Source of the DNA: Clostridiales bacterium UBA1752
GTDB lineage: Bacteria > Bacillota > Clostridia > Oscillospirales > CAG-382
Reading direction: 5' to 3'
Assembly (NCBI GenBank): GCA_002314835.1
Contig: DCHM01000031.1
Coordinates: 1 to 40,259, forward strand
DNA length: 40,259 nt
This document shows, piece after piece, positions 16,071-24,640 of this stretch. Positions within the stretch are counted from its first letter, which is position 1. The number at the start of each line of letters is the position of its first letter. The position numbers were made by a program, and so were the translations under genes. The notes beneath the pieces are model-generated. The model searched no databases. It was given only the letters and a program-made list of their open reading frames with translations, and was not told the origin of the DNA.

Positions 16071-16099
16071 AATATAACACAATGCCCGCTCCAATGCAA
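16071..16099 (-). promoter_or_regulatory. Promoter of the nagA-to-rnhA operon
   Basis: On the minus strand TTGCAT (16094-16099), a 17-base spacer and TATATT (16071-16076), 37 bases before the nagA start. It is divergent from the glf promoter. Confidence 0.75.
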
Positions 16100-16118
16100 G
16101 ATTATTTTGAAAAAAATC

Positions 16119-16147
16119 TTGCAATATGGCTTTGTCTATGTTATAAT
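16119..16147 (+). promoter_or_regulatory. glf operon promoter
   Basis: TTGCAA (16119-16124), 17-base spacer, perfect TATAAT (16142-16147), 31 bases before the glf ATG. No further promoter is evident before glyA, so this one may drive five genes. Confidence 0.85.
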
Positions 16148-16177
16148 TTAAACAATATATAAGGGTAGGTGTTTGCT

Positions 16178-17275
16178 ATGTATGATTATCTTATAGTCGG
16201 CGCCGGTCTTTTCGGCAGCGTTTTTGCACACGAAATGACCGCAGCGGGCAAAAAATGCCTCGTTATCGACCGCCGCGAGCATATAGGCGGCAACTGTTAC
16301 AGCCAAAACCGCGAGGGCATCAACGTACACGTTTACGGTGCGCACATCTTTCATACCTCGGACAAAGAGGTATGGGATTATGTAAACCAATTTTCCGAGT
16401 TTAACAATTTTATCAACAGCCCCGTTGCAAATTATAAGGGCGAGCTTTACAACCTGCCTTTTAATATGAATACGTTTTATCGCCTGTGGGGAACTATTAC
16501 TCCTGCCGAGGCAGAGGCAGAGATACAGCGTCAGCGCGGCGAAATAAAGGGCGAGCCGCAAAACCTCGAGGAGCAGGCCATCAGCCTCGTCGGCAAGGAC
16601 ATTTATCAAAAGCTGATAGAGGGCTATACGCGCAAGCAGTGGGGACGTCCCTGTAACGAGCTGCCTGCTTTTATCATCAAGCGCCTGCCCGTCAGATTTA
16701 CCTACGACAACAATTATTTTACCGACCGCTATCAGGGCATCCCGATAGGCGGATATACTCAGATATTCGACAAGCTTTTAAAAGGCGTCGAGGTACGCCT
16801 CGGGTGCGACTATTTTGCCGACCGCGCGTATTATGACGGATTGGCAAAAAAGATAGTCTATACCGGCAGAGTGGACGAGTTTTTTGACCTCTGCTACGGC
16901 GAGCTCGATTACCGCGGACTGAGGTTTGAGACCGAGACGCTCGATATGCCAAACTATCAGGGCAACGCGGTAGTCAACTATACCGAATACGAGATACCCT
17001 ACACCCGTATCATCGAGCACAAGCATTTTGAAGCTTCGCAGTCGCCAAAAACCGTTATCACGCGCGAATATCCTGCCGCTTGGCAGCACGGCGACGAGCC
17101 TTACTATCCCGTCAACGACGACCGCAACAATCAGTTATACGCACGCTACGCCGCGGCGGCAGCCGAGAGAAAAGACGTTATCTTCGGCGGCAGGCTCGGC
17201 ATATACAAATACCTCGATATGCACGCCGTTATCAGACTGGCGCTCGACGAGGTAAAAAAAGAAAAGGACAGATAA
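16178..17275 (+). CDS. glf: UDP-galactopyranose mutase
   Basis: A 365-residue flavoenzyme that converts UDP-galactopyranose to UDP-galactofuranose, a precursor of surface glycans. The N-terminal FAD-binding loop is GAGLFG (8-13), followed by VIDRREHIGGNCYS, then the family blocks VHVYGAHIFHTSDKEVWDYVNQF, YTRKQWGRP and the C-terminal GGRLGIYKYLDMHAVI that contacts FAD. Length is typical. The start is ATG 16178, with AGGTG six bases upstream; the protein then begins MYDYLIVGAG as in other Glf enzymes. The glycosyltransferase gene begins four bases after its stop, suggesting a joint role in a galactofuranose-containing polymer. Confidence 0.96.
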   Translation: MYDYLIVGAGLFGSVFAHEMTAAGKKCLVIDRREHIGGNCYSQNREGINVHVYGAHIFHTSDKEVWDYVNQFSEFNNFINSPVANYKGELYNLPFNMNTFYRLWGTITPAEAEAEIQRQRGEIKGEPQNLEEQAISLVGKDIYQKLIEGYTRKQWGRPCNELPAFIIKRLPVRFTYDNNYFTDRYQGIPIGGYTQIFDKLLKGVEVRLGCDYFADRAYYDGLAKKIVYTGRVDEFFDLCYGELDYRGLRFETETLDMPNYQGNAVVNYTEYEIPYTRIIEHKHFEASQSPKTVITREYPAAWQHGDEPYYPVNDDRNNQLYARYAAAAAERKDVIFGGRLGIYKYLDMHAVIRLALDEVKKEKDR

Positions 17276-17278
17276 ATC

Positions 17279-18301
17279 ATGAAGATTATCACTTTTGCAA
17301 TACCGTGTTACAATTCCGCGGCTTATATGCGTAAGTGTATCGAAAGCCTCTTGCCGGGCGGAGATTTTGTCGAAATATTGCTTATCGACGACGGTTCTAC
17401 CAAGGATAACACCGCCGAAATCGCCGACGAATACGCCGCAAAATATCCCGGCATAGTCCGCGCAATACATCAGCCAAACAAGGGACACGGCGGTGCGGTA
17501 AATACCGGCATCCAAAACGCCACGGGCATTTATTTTAAGGTCGTTGACAGCGACGACTGGGCAGACGGCTACGCATACTCCAAGATTTTGTCGGCGCTCG
17601 GCAAAATGACAAAGCCCGAAAATCAGGTTGACGCGCTGTTTGCCAACTTTGTTTACGAGAATGAAGCCGTTGTGCACAAGCACAAGCTCATTTACCGCGG
17701 CTACCTGCCCGAGGACAGAGTGTTTGGCTGGGACGAGGTCAAAAACCTGCCGCCCGACAAATATCTCATGATGCACGCTATCTTTTACCGCACCGAGTTG
17801 CTCAGAGAGTGCGGCTTGGTTATACCCGAGCATACTTTTTACGTTGACAATATTTTTGTCGCCGCGCCTCTCAGATACGTGCGTAGGATGTATTACGTTG
17901 ACGTATGCTTTTACCGCTATTTCATCGGCAGGTCCGACCAATCGGTCAAGGAATCAAACCTTATCAAAAATCTCGGCAACCAGTTTACCGTCACCGAGTA
18001 CCTTGTCGATATGCTGCTCGAAACGCCGGGTGGCACAGGCATCCCTCAGTGCGACCGCATGGTACTGAACGTCTTGATAGGCTGTCTCACGGTCTGCACG
18101 GTGTTTACCTACCGCTCAAACAGAGAGGACTATAACAAGAGACTGCAGAGCCTCTGGGAGCTTATTGCCACCGATTACAATCTCAATAAAAAAGTGCATA
18201 GCAAGACCCTTATCAAGCTGATTACCATTCCCGGTGAATTCGGCAAACTGCTCGCAAGCAAGGGCTACGAAATATATAATACATTTAACGGAGCGAACTG
18301 A
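17279..18301 (+). CDS. Family 2 (GT-A fold) glycosyltransferase
   Basis: A 340-residue protein with the classic GT2 start MKIITFAIPCYNSAAYMRKCIESLL, the nucleotide-sugar site LLIDDGSTKDNT and the metal-binding VVDSDDW (near residue 96). PNKGHGGAVNTGI also matches the GT2 pattern. It has no clear membrane anchor, so it probably works at the inner face of the membrane. Next to glf it may transfer galactofuranose or another sugar, but the acceptor and donor are not readable from sequence. Its TGA stop overlaps the ATG of the first DUF4855 lipoprotein (TGATG). Confidence 0.9.
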   Translation: MKIITFAIPCYNSAAYMRKCIESLLPGGDFVEILLIDDGSTKDNTAEIADEYAAKYPGIVRAIHQPNKGHGGAVNTGIQNATGIYFKVVDSDDWADGYAYSKILSALGKMTKPENQVDALFANFVYENEAVVHKHKLIYRGYLPEDRVFGWDEVKNLPPDKYLMMHAIFYRTELLRECGLVIPEHTFYVDNIFVAAPLRYVRRMYYVDVCFYRYFIGRSDQSVKESNLIKNLGNQFTVTEYLVDMLLETPGGTGIPQCDRMVLNVLIGCLTVCTVFTYRSNREDYNKRLQSLWELIATDYNLNKKVHSKTLIKLITIPGEFGKLLASKGYEIYNTFNGAN

Positions 18302-18421
18302 TGAAAAAGAGATTTTGCACACTGATTTCTCTGCTATTGATAGCAGCACTCCTCGCAGCTTGCACTGCCGACGTTGCCGGCGGTGAATCAAGCCTTACGG
18401 ACGTTTCGGACGCCGAGTCCG
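18301..18421 (+). repeat. 121-bp perfect repeat, copy 1 (signal-peptide region)
   Basis: Every base from the ATG to position 121 equals 21478-21598, including all third codon positions. It covers the signal peptide, lipobox and the first residues of the linker. Identity stops abruptly after GCCGAGTCCG. Confidence 0.97.
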
Positions 18422-21400
18422 CAGTATCAAAGTCAGACGAGACCTCGCAGCCTGATGCTTCAGGCGACGAATCGCAGTCTGAGCAGAGCGACGAAGTTTC
18501 TGCAGAATCTGAGCCCGATACCTATTACACCGCGGTGTCGATAGGCAAGAGCTATACGCTATCCGTTGCTACCAACCCGACCTATCCCGATTCGCACGGG
18601 ATAGAGCTGACCGACGGCATATTGGCACCGAGCACGGCAGGCTACTCCTTTGCCGGCGCCGCAGGCTTTAACGATAACGTCTCCGTTGTCGTTGACCTCG
18701 GAGACGACGGCAAAAAAATCAACCGATTTGAGGTTGAGTACGTCGTGCAAAAGAGCTCGGGTATTCATCCCATGCAGTCCTGCACCGTTTACGGCTCGAA
18801 TGACGGCACCGAGTATAAATCGCTCGGCTCACTTTCCGTGCCTGCTTATGCCGAGGGACCTCAAACCGCAACTCTCGATATTGCCAAAGTTGATTACAGA
18901 TATATCAAGTTTACCTGCAACAGGGGCGGCTCATTCCTGTTTTTGTCCGAGGTCACCGTATTTGCAGACGTAGAGCCTGCAAAATCCAAGGTTTTTGAGA
19001 CGGCTAAGGAGTTATATGCTGCTAACGGCTTGTCCGACGGCGACACAGCAGCCGGTATAGCAGCCGTTGCTTCGGGAAAAGCAGTAAATAAATCGCTCAC
19101 CGAAACGCTGATTTCAAAGGGCAAGGCGTACTCGTTCCTTGACGGGGATTTTGACACCCGTGCCGGCTCAAACGACTATTATTTGACAGACGGCTCTTAC
19201 GGCAATTCGATTTACGATGCGGCTTGGGTAGGAGCTTCGGCGGCAAAGAAAAACGCCTTAACTTTGATGCTCGGCAATATTTCCGACGCATACAGATTCG
19301 TTCTACACGCATATTCAAACGAGGCAATGCATATTTGCCTGCCGGCGTACGTTGACGTTTTTGTCGGCTCAAAGACGACGGAGCTCACCCGTATCGGCAG
19401 AGTATATGCAGGTGAAGTACAGACCGGCTCTTATACCTACGAGATTGTTTTGAGCACGTGCGTCAAGGCAAACTACGTGAGATTCGTCTTTGCGCAGGGT
19501 GAAAAAGACGCATACTATTGGTTTGAGGAGGCCTGCGTTTACGCATACCGTACGGCTAGCACGGGCACGAGAACCACGGTTTACGACCCGGTAGTGCTGC
19601 CTACGGTCACCAATGACGAGTATTACGATAGCACAGTCAGCGACTATAATACCACCCAAAACCTTTTAAAGGGTTTGCCTCAGCAGATAATGGCAGCCAA
19701 CGAGCTTTCATACGAGAGCTACGGCGGATATCATCAGAATACCGAGCCTGAATGCAAGTGGCTGACCGACGGCAAATACGCCGCAGGCACAGACTGCTAT
19801 GCATTTGATTGGTTTCATTTTAAAAGCGGTGGCAAACGCACGATATTTTACGATTTTACAAAGGTCGTAGCGGTCAAGTCGTACAGCCTCAGCTTTTTAA
19901 ATCACGATAATTGGGGCATATTCGCACCGGATACGATCACGGTAATGCTGTCAACCGACGGCGTCACGTGGTACAAGGCGGGCGAGAGCAGTCGCAAGCT
20001 GACAGGCGACAAAGCGGCTTACGCCATACTGTACGATAAAGAGTTTGACAAGGCATATCAGGCACGTTTTGTAGCCATTAGTTTTGGCATCAGCGAACAC
20101 GTCTTTGCCGATGAATTTGTAATAAACGGCACAAAAAATGCGAGTGCGGCTATCAAGCTGACCGATTCCGGATTTGCTACCACCACTATCGGCGGCACGT
20201 CCTCCGACGCGGCATATCAGGCACCCTCCGAATCACTGCTCGGCGGCGTTCACGACGTCATGCTGATTTATCACAATTTCTCGAGCGCAAACTATAACAA
20301 GGATTTCTTTATGCCCTACGTCGCATATCTCGACGAGGACAAAAACGTAAAAGACACGTTTATCGACGGCTATCTGTTTTTGCCCGACGTAGGCGTTATG
20401 GTTAAGGGCAAGCCTACGAGCACAAACTATAAGGTTGACTGGGACAGCCTGTTTAATTCGTTGTTTAAGTCGGGTCAAAACTTTGACGGGCTCGAGCAGG
20501 CGGCAGCCGAGACTGCGACGGCACTCGGACTCACCGATTTTAAGGTCAAGGCGTTTGCTACCATTCCTTACATCTCAGCTACGCTCAAAGATTTCGGTGA
20601 CGTTGACGGCGACGGCAAGAGTGAGGATTTTACAAACCTTGCAGACCGTATCAAGGTCGTCAAATGGTACGTTGAAAGAGTTACCGCCGAGTTTAATTCT
20701 CGCGGCTATCAGCACATCGAGCTTTGCGGTTGGTATTGGTTCCAGGAATCCGCAGGCGGTACCGAAGACTATGTAACCATTCCTGCGGTCAGCGAGTATA
20801 TTCATTCTATTGGCTCACAGCTTTTTTGGATACCTTATTTCTGCGCAGGCGGCTATTCCGATTGGCAGGAGCTCGGCTTTGACGTCTGCTGTATGCAGCC
20901 GAACTATGCGTTCAACGCAGACGCCGACTATTCGCGCATAACTTCCGCGGCTTCTATTATTAAGCAATACAATATGTGTATTGAAATGGAAATGAGCTGG
21001 GATATTTTAGATTCTAATACCAGCTACGATAAGTGGATGGATTATCTGGCAGGCGGTATCGAATACGGATATATGAATGACAGCATCCACATGTATTATC
21101 AGTCGTTGCAGGCTTTGGCATCTGCGTCAAGGAGCACCGACAGCCGTGTGAGACTGATATATGATTATACCTATCTGTTCGTCAAGGGCAAGCTGACTCC
21201 TGCCGCAAAGCCGACAGACAAGACTGTAGAGGTCAAGGCTGACACGGTCTTTGTCGGCGACCTCGGCACTGCTGACGGTATCGGCAGCTACAAGATTACG
21301 CTATCGACAGAGCACGGGTCGATACTCGTTACCGCAGACGGCAAATATTATTATTACCCCGAAAAAGGCTTTAAGGGCACCGATTCCTTTACTTTTGCAG

Positions 21401-21456
21401 TTAACAACCTCGTAGGTTGGTCTGAGAGTGCCACTGTCACGTTTAATGTAAAATAA
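18301..21456 (+). CDS. DUF4855 lipoprotein A with discoidin-like repeats
   Basis: A 1051-residue lipoprotein. The signal peptide ends in the lipobox LLAAC (C21 lipidated), followed by a Ser/Asp/Glu linker to about residue 73. Three discoidin (F5/8 type C)-like beta modules follow, about 75-232, 265-415 and 455-600, each with 'TDG' and 'YxRF/YIKF' type strands. The DUF4855 domain spans about 640-960 (GGVHDVMLIYHN, DGYLFLP, CGWYWFQE, FWIPYF, MQPNYAF). The end (980-1051, ...GTDSFTFAVNN) is an Ig/cadherin-like module. The loop DVDGDGKSED from D767 resembles an EF-hand calcium site. DUF4855 has no role known to me; the architecture suggests glycan binding or cleavage at the cell surface. A close paralog follows 21 bases downstream. 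Confidence 0.88.
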   Translation: MKKRFCTLISLLLIAALLAACTADVAGGESSLTDVSDAESAVSKSDETSQPDASGDESQSEQSDEVSAESEPDTYYTAVSIGKSYTLSVATNPTYPDSHGIELTDGILAPSTAGYSFAGAAGFNDNVSVVVDLGDDGKKINRFEVEYVVQKSSGIHPMQSCTVYGSNDGTEYKSLGSLSVPAYAEGPQTATLDIAKVDYRYIKFTCNRGGSFLFLSEVTVFADVEPAKSKVFETAKELYAANGLSDGDTAAGIAAVASGKAVNKSLTETLISKGKAYSFLDGDFDTRAGSNDYYLTDGSYGNSIYDAAWVGASAAKKNALTLMLGNISDAYRFVLHAYSNEAMHICLPAYVDVFVGSKTTELTRIGRVYAGEVQTGSYTYEIVLSTCVKANYVRFVFAQGEKDAYYWFEEACVYAYRTASTGTRTTVYDPVVLPTVTNDEYYDSTVSDYNTTQNLLKGLPQQIMAANELSYESYGGYHQNTEPECKWLTDGKYAAGTDCYAFDWFHFKSGGKRTIFYDFTKVVAVKSYSLSFLNHDNWGIFAPDTITVMLSTDGVTWYKAGESSRKLTGDKAAYAILYDKEFDKAYQARFVAISFGISEHVFADEFVINGTKNASAAIKLTDSGFATTTIGGTSSDAAYQAPSESLLGGVHDVMLIYHNFSSANYNKDFFMPYVAYLDEDKNVKDTFIDGYLFLPDVGVMVKGKPTSTNYKVDWDSLFNSLFKSGQNFDGLEQAAAETATALGLTDFKVKAFATIPYISATLKDFGDVDGDGKSEDFTNLADRIKVVKWYVERVTAEFNSRGYQHIELCGWYWFQESAGGTEDYVTIPAVSEYIHSIGSQLFWIPYFCAGGYSDWQELGFDVCCMQPNYAFNADADYSRITSAASIIKQYNMCIEMEMSWDILDSNTSYDKWMDYLAGGIEYGYMNDSIHMYYQSLQALASASRSTDSRVRLIYDYTYLFVKGKLTPAAKPTDKTVEVKADTVFVGDLGTADGIGSYKITLSTEHGSILVTADGKYYYYPEKGFKGTDSFTFAVNNLVGWSESATVTFNVK

Positions 21457-21477
21457 CATAAATTTACGGAGCCACTG

Positions 21478-21598
21478 ATGAAAAAGAGATTTTGCACACT
21501 GATTTCTCTGCTATTGATAGCAGCACTCCTCGCAGCTTGCACTGCCGACGTTGCCGGCGGTGAATCAAGCCTTACGGACGTTTCGGACGCCGAGTCCG
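21478..21598 (+). repeat. 121-bp perfect repeat, copy 2 (signal-peptide region)
   Basis: Second copy of the identical lipoprotein leader at 18301-18421. The short leaders before each ATG (ACGGAG...ACTG) are also similar, with small indels. Confidence 0.97.
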
Positions 21599-24500
21599 AA
21601 TCTTCTGCCGAGGCATCCGCAGACACTTCGTCCGAGACCTCAAAGGAGGAATCTGCCGAAGAATCAAGAGAACCCGACGTTTACACTTATTACACGGCTG
21701 TTTCTATAGGCAAGTCCTACACGCTGACAACGGCGCCGAGCGACACCTATCCCGATAGCTACAACAGTGAGCTGACTAACGGTCTGCTCGCTCCGGCAGG
21801 CTCGGGCTACAGCTTTGACGGTGCGTGCGGCTTTAACGGCAATACCAACGTCATCATCGACCTCGGCGAGGACTGCACGCGCATCAATCGCATAGAGGTA
21901 GAGTATATTTCGACATACACCGCGGGACTTGCACCTCTGTCGAGGGGCACGGCTTACGGCTCTAACGACGGCACCACGTACGATATGCTCGGTACACTCA
22001 GCATACCAAAGTACGAGGAGGGCGTTCAGACTGCAACGCTCGATTTGGCAAACGCAGTTGATTACAGATACATCAAGATAAATTGCGTCAAGGGCGGCGC
22101 TTGGCTGTTTTTGTCCGAGGTAACCGTCTGTGCCGACGTTGAACCTAACACGGAAAACAAACTGATTGACGGTATAAAGGCAGTTTACGCAGAGCTCGGT
22201 CTCAAAAACGGCGATACGCAAAAAGGCATTTCCGCGATTGTTTCGGGACAGACGCCCGACAAATCCTTGACCGAGACACTGGTTTCGCAGTCAAAGGATT
22301 ATACCATCGCCGACAAAACCTACGACAGCCGCACTACCGAGATTGACGGCAAGCTCACCGACGGCAACTACGGCTCGGGCTTTGAGGACGGCGGCTGGGT
22401 AGGCCTCGACGCCACAAAGTCAAACTCCATTACGCTTTCGCTCGGCAGTGTAAAAGACGCATACAGATTTGCGCTCTGCGCTTACGCTTACAATAACGTA
22501 GGCGTATATCTGCCGGATTACATAGACGTTTACGCAGGCACCAAAAAGGCAGAAATGAGCTTTGTTGGCAGAGTATATTCGGGCTGTGTTTCACAGGGCA
22601 GCTTTACCTACGACATCGTGCTGAGCTCCTGCGTCAATGCAAATTACGTAAAGTTTGTTATCCCCGCAGCCGAAAAAGGCCACTATTGGTTTGAGGAAGC
22701 GGCGGTATTTGCATACCGTACCGAATCTACCACCGCAGGCAAGATGGTTTACGACCCCGTCGTACTGCCCGAGGTCACAAAGGACGAGTATTTCAGCAGC
22801 AGTGACAAGGATTATAACGACACCATAGACCTCATCAAGGGCTTGACACAGCAGATAAGGGCCGCCAACGAGCTGCCTTACGAAACCTACGGCGGAGGCA
22901 ATAACAATACTCCTGCTACCTCCACGCTGTTGACCGACGGCAAAAACGCAGGCTCTACCTACTGCTACAGCGGTCAGTGGTTCCACTTTATGAACGGCGG
23001 CAAGCGCACGGTATTTTACGACCTCGGCAAGCTCGCGGCTGTCAAGTCGTACAGCTTTAACTTCCTCCAGCAGACCGAATGGGGCATTTCCGCTCCCGAA
23101 GTCATCACCGTAATGCTTTCGGCTGACGGACAGAATTGGTACAAGGCCGCCGAAAGCGTCAAAAAGGATAACGGCTCCACCGGCGCGTACGCTATCAAGT
23201 ACAGCGGTGAATTTGACAAGGCTTATCAGGCAAGATTTGTCGCTATTATGTTCAGCGTCGGCTCACACGCATTCGCGGACGAGTTTATCATCAGCGGTAC
23301 AAAGAACGTAAGCGGCGCAACCAAGCTCAAGGATTCGTCACTCGGCACCGTCATACTCGGCGGCACCCGCACCCCCGGCTATCAGGCTCCGTCTGCGGAT
23401 TTGCTCGGCGGCGTACACGACGTCATGCTGATTTATCACAATATCAAGGGTCAAAGCTACGGCAAGGACTTTTTTATGCCTTACGTCGCATATCTCGACA
23501 CCGACGGCAAGATAGTAGATACTATGTTTGACGGCTATCTCTTCCTCCCCGGCGTAGGCGTTATGTCAAAGGGCAAGCCGACCTCTACAAACTATAAGGA
23601 AGACTGGGATTCGCTATACGCCTCGCTGTTTGCAAAGGGTCAAAACTTTGACGCCCTCGAGGAAGCGGCGGCAGAAACGGCAAACGCTCTCGGCTTAAAG
23701 GACTACAAGGTTAAGGCTTACGCTTCGTTCCCGTACATCGACGCTACGCTCAAGAGCTTTGGCGACGTTGACGGCGACGGCAAGAGCGAGGACTTTACAA
23801 ACCTCGCAGACCGTATCAAGGTCGTCAAGTGGTACGTTGAAAGAGTTACCGCCGAGTTTAACGCTCGCGGATATCAGCACATAGAGCTTTGCGGTTGGTA
23901 TTGGTTCCAGGAGGAAGCCGGCGGCAAGGAGGACTATATCACCATCCCTGCAGTCAGTGAGTACGTTCATTCGGTAGGCTCACAGCTTTTCTGGATACCT
24001 TATTACTGCGCGAGCGGCTACTCGGATTGGCAGGAGCTCGGCTTTGACGTATGTTGCATGCAGCCCAACTTTGCATTCAGCGCGAACGTAGGCAAATCTC
24101 GCATACAGTCCGCCGCAGACATCATCAAGGCTTATAATATGTGTATCGAAATGGAAACGAGCGGCAAGGTCCTCAGTGATATGCTCTATTTCAAAAAGTA
24201 TATGGGCTATCTGTCCGGCGGTATCACCTGCGGATATATGAACGGCTGTATCAGGATGTATTATCAGGACGTAGGCGTTATCGCGGCGGCATCCAAAAAC
24301 GGTGACAGCCGCATAAGACTGGTTTACGATTACACGTATCAGTTTATCAAGGGCACGCTTTCGGGTCCCGAAACGATAAAGGATTTTGCCATCACCTGTG
24401 ATGCAGACACCGTTTACGAGGGCAGGCTTGCCGAATACAGCACTACCGCGATTTACAAGCTGACGCTCTCGACACAGCACGGCAGCGTTTCGATATGCGA

Positions 24501-24621
24501 GGACGGCACCTTCTATTACTTCCCCGAAGCAGGCTTTACCGGCACCGATTCGTTTGAGTTTGCGACGAGCAACTATATCGACTGGTCCGGCTCAACAAAG
24601 GTTACCATTACGGTAGGCTGA
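21478..24621 (+). CDS. DUF4855 lipoprotein B, tandem paralog
   Basis: A 1047-residue lipoprotein with the same domain order as its upstream neighbour: signal peptide with lipobox ending at C21, acidic/serine linker, three discoidin-like modules, DUF4855 core (about 634-955) and a C-terminal Ig-like module (GTDSFEFATSN). The first 40 residues are identical to copy A at the nucleotide level. The linker and discoidin modules have diverged clearly, while the DUF4855 heart (DGDGKSEDFTNLADRIKVVKWYVERV...) is nearly unchanged. The calcium-like loop starts at D763. The start is ATG 21478 after a GGAG site; glyA follows 19 bases after the stop. The differing binding modules suggest the two proteins recognise related but different ligands (inference). 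Confidence 0.88.
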   Translation: MKKRFCTLISLLLIAALLAACTADVAGGESSLTDVSDAESESSAEASADTSSETSKEESAEESREPDVYTYYTAVSIGKSYTLTTAPSDTYPDSYNSELTNGLLAPAGSGYSFDGACGFNGNTNVIIDLGEDCTRINRIEVEYISTYTAGLAPLSRGTAYGSNDGTTYDMLGTLSIPKYEEGVQTATLDLANAVDYRYIKINCVKGGAWLFLSEVTVCADVEPNTENKLIDGIKAVYAELGLKNGDTQKGISAIVSGQTPDKSLTETLVSQSKDYTIADKTYDSRTTEIDGKLTDGNYGSGFEDGGWVGLDATKSNSITLSLGSVKDAYRFALCAYAYNNVGVYLPDYIDVYAGTKKAEMSFVGRVYSGCVSQGSFTYDIVLSSCVNANYVKFVIPAAEKGHYWFEEAAVFAYRTESTTAGKMVYDPVVLPEVTKDEYFSSSDKDYNDTIDLIKGLTQQIRAANELPYETYGGGNNNTPATSTLLTDGKNAGSTYCYSGQWFHFMNGGKRTVFYDLGKLAAVKSYSFNFLQQTEWGISAPEVITVMLSADGQNWYKAAESVKKDNGSTGAYAIKYSGEFDKAYQARFVAIMFSVGSHAFADEFIISGTKNVSGATKLKDSSLGTVILGGTRTPGYQAPSADLLGGVHDVMLIYHNIKGQSYGKDFFMPYVAYLDTDGKIVDTMFDGYLFLPGVGVMSKGKPTSTNYKEDWDSLYASLFAKGQNFDALEEAAAETANALGLKDYKVKAYASFPYIDATLKSFGDVDGDGKSEDFTNLADRIKVVKWYVERVTAEFNARGYQHIELCGWYWFQEEAGGKEDYITIPAVSEYVHSVGSQLFWIPYYCASGYSDWQELGFDVCCMQPNFAFSANVGKSRIQSAADIIKAYNMCIEMETSGKVLSDMLYFKKYMGYLSGGITCGYMNGCIRMYYQDVGVIAAASKNGDSRIRLVYDYTYQFIKGTLSGPETIKDFAITCDADTVYEGRLAEYSTTAIYKLTLSTQHGSVSICEDGTFYYFPEAGFTGTDSFEFATSNYIDWSGSTKVTITVG

Positions 24622-24640
24622 ATATAACGGAGGTGTTATT

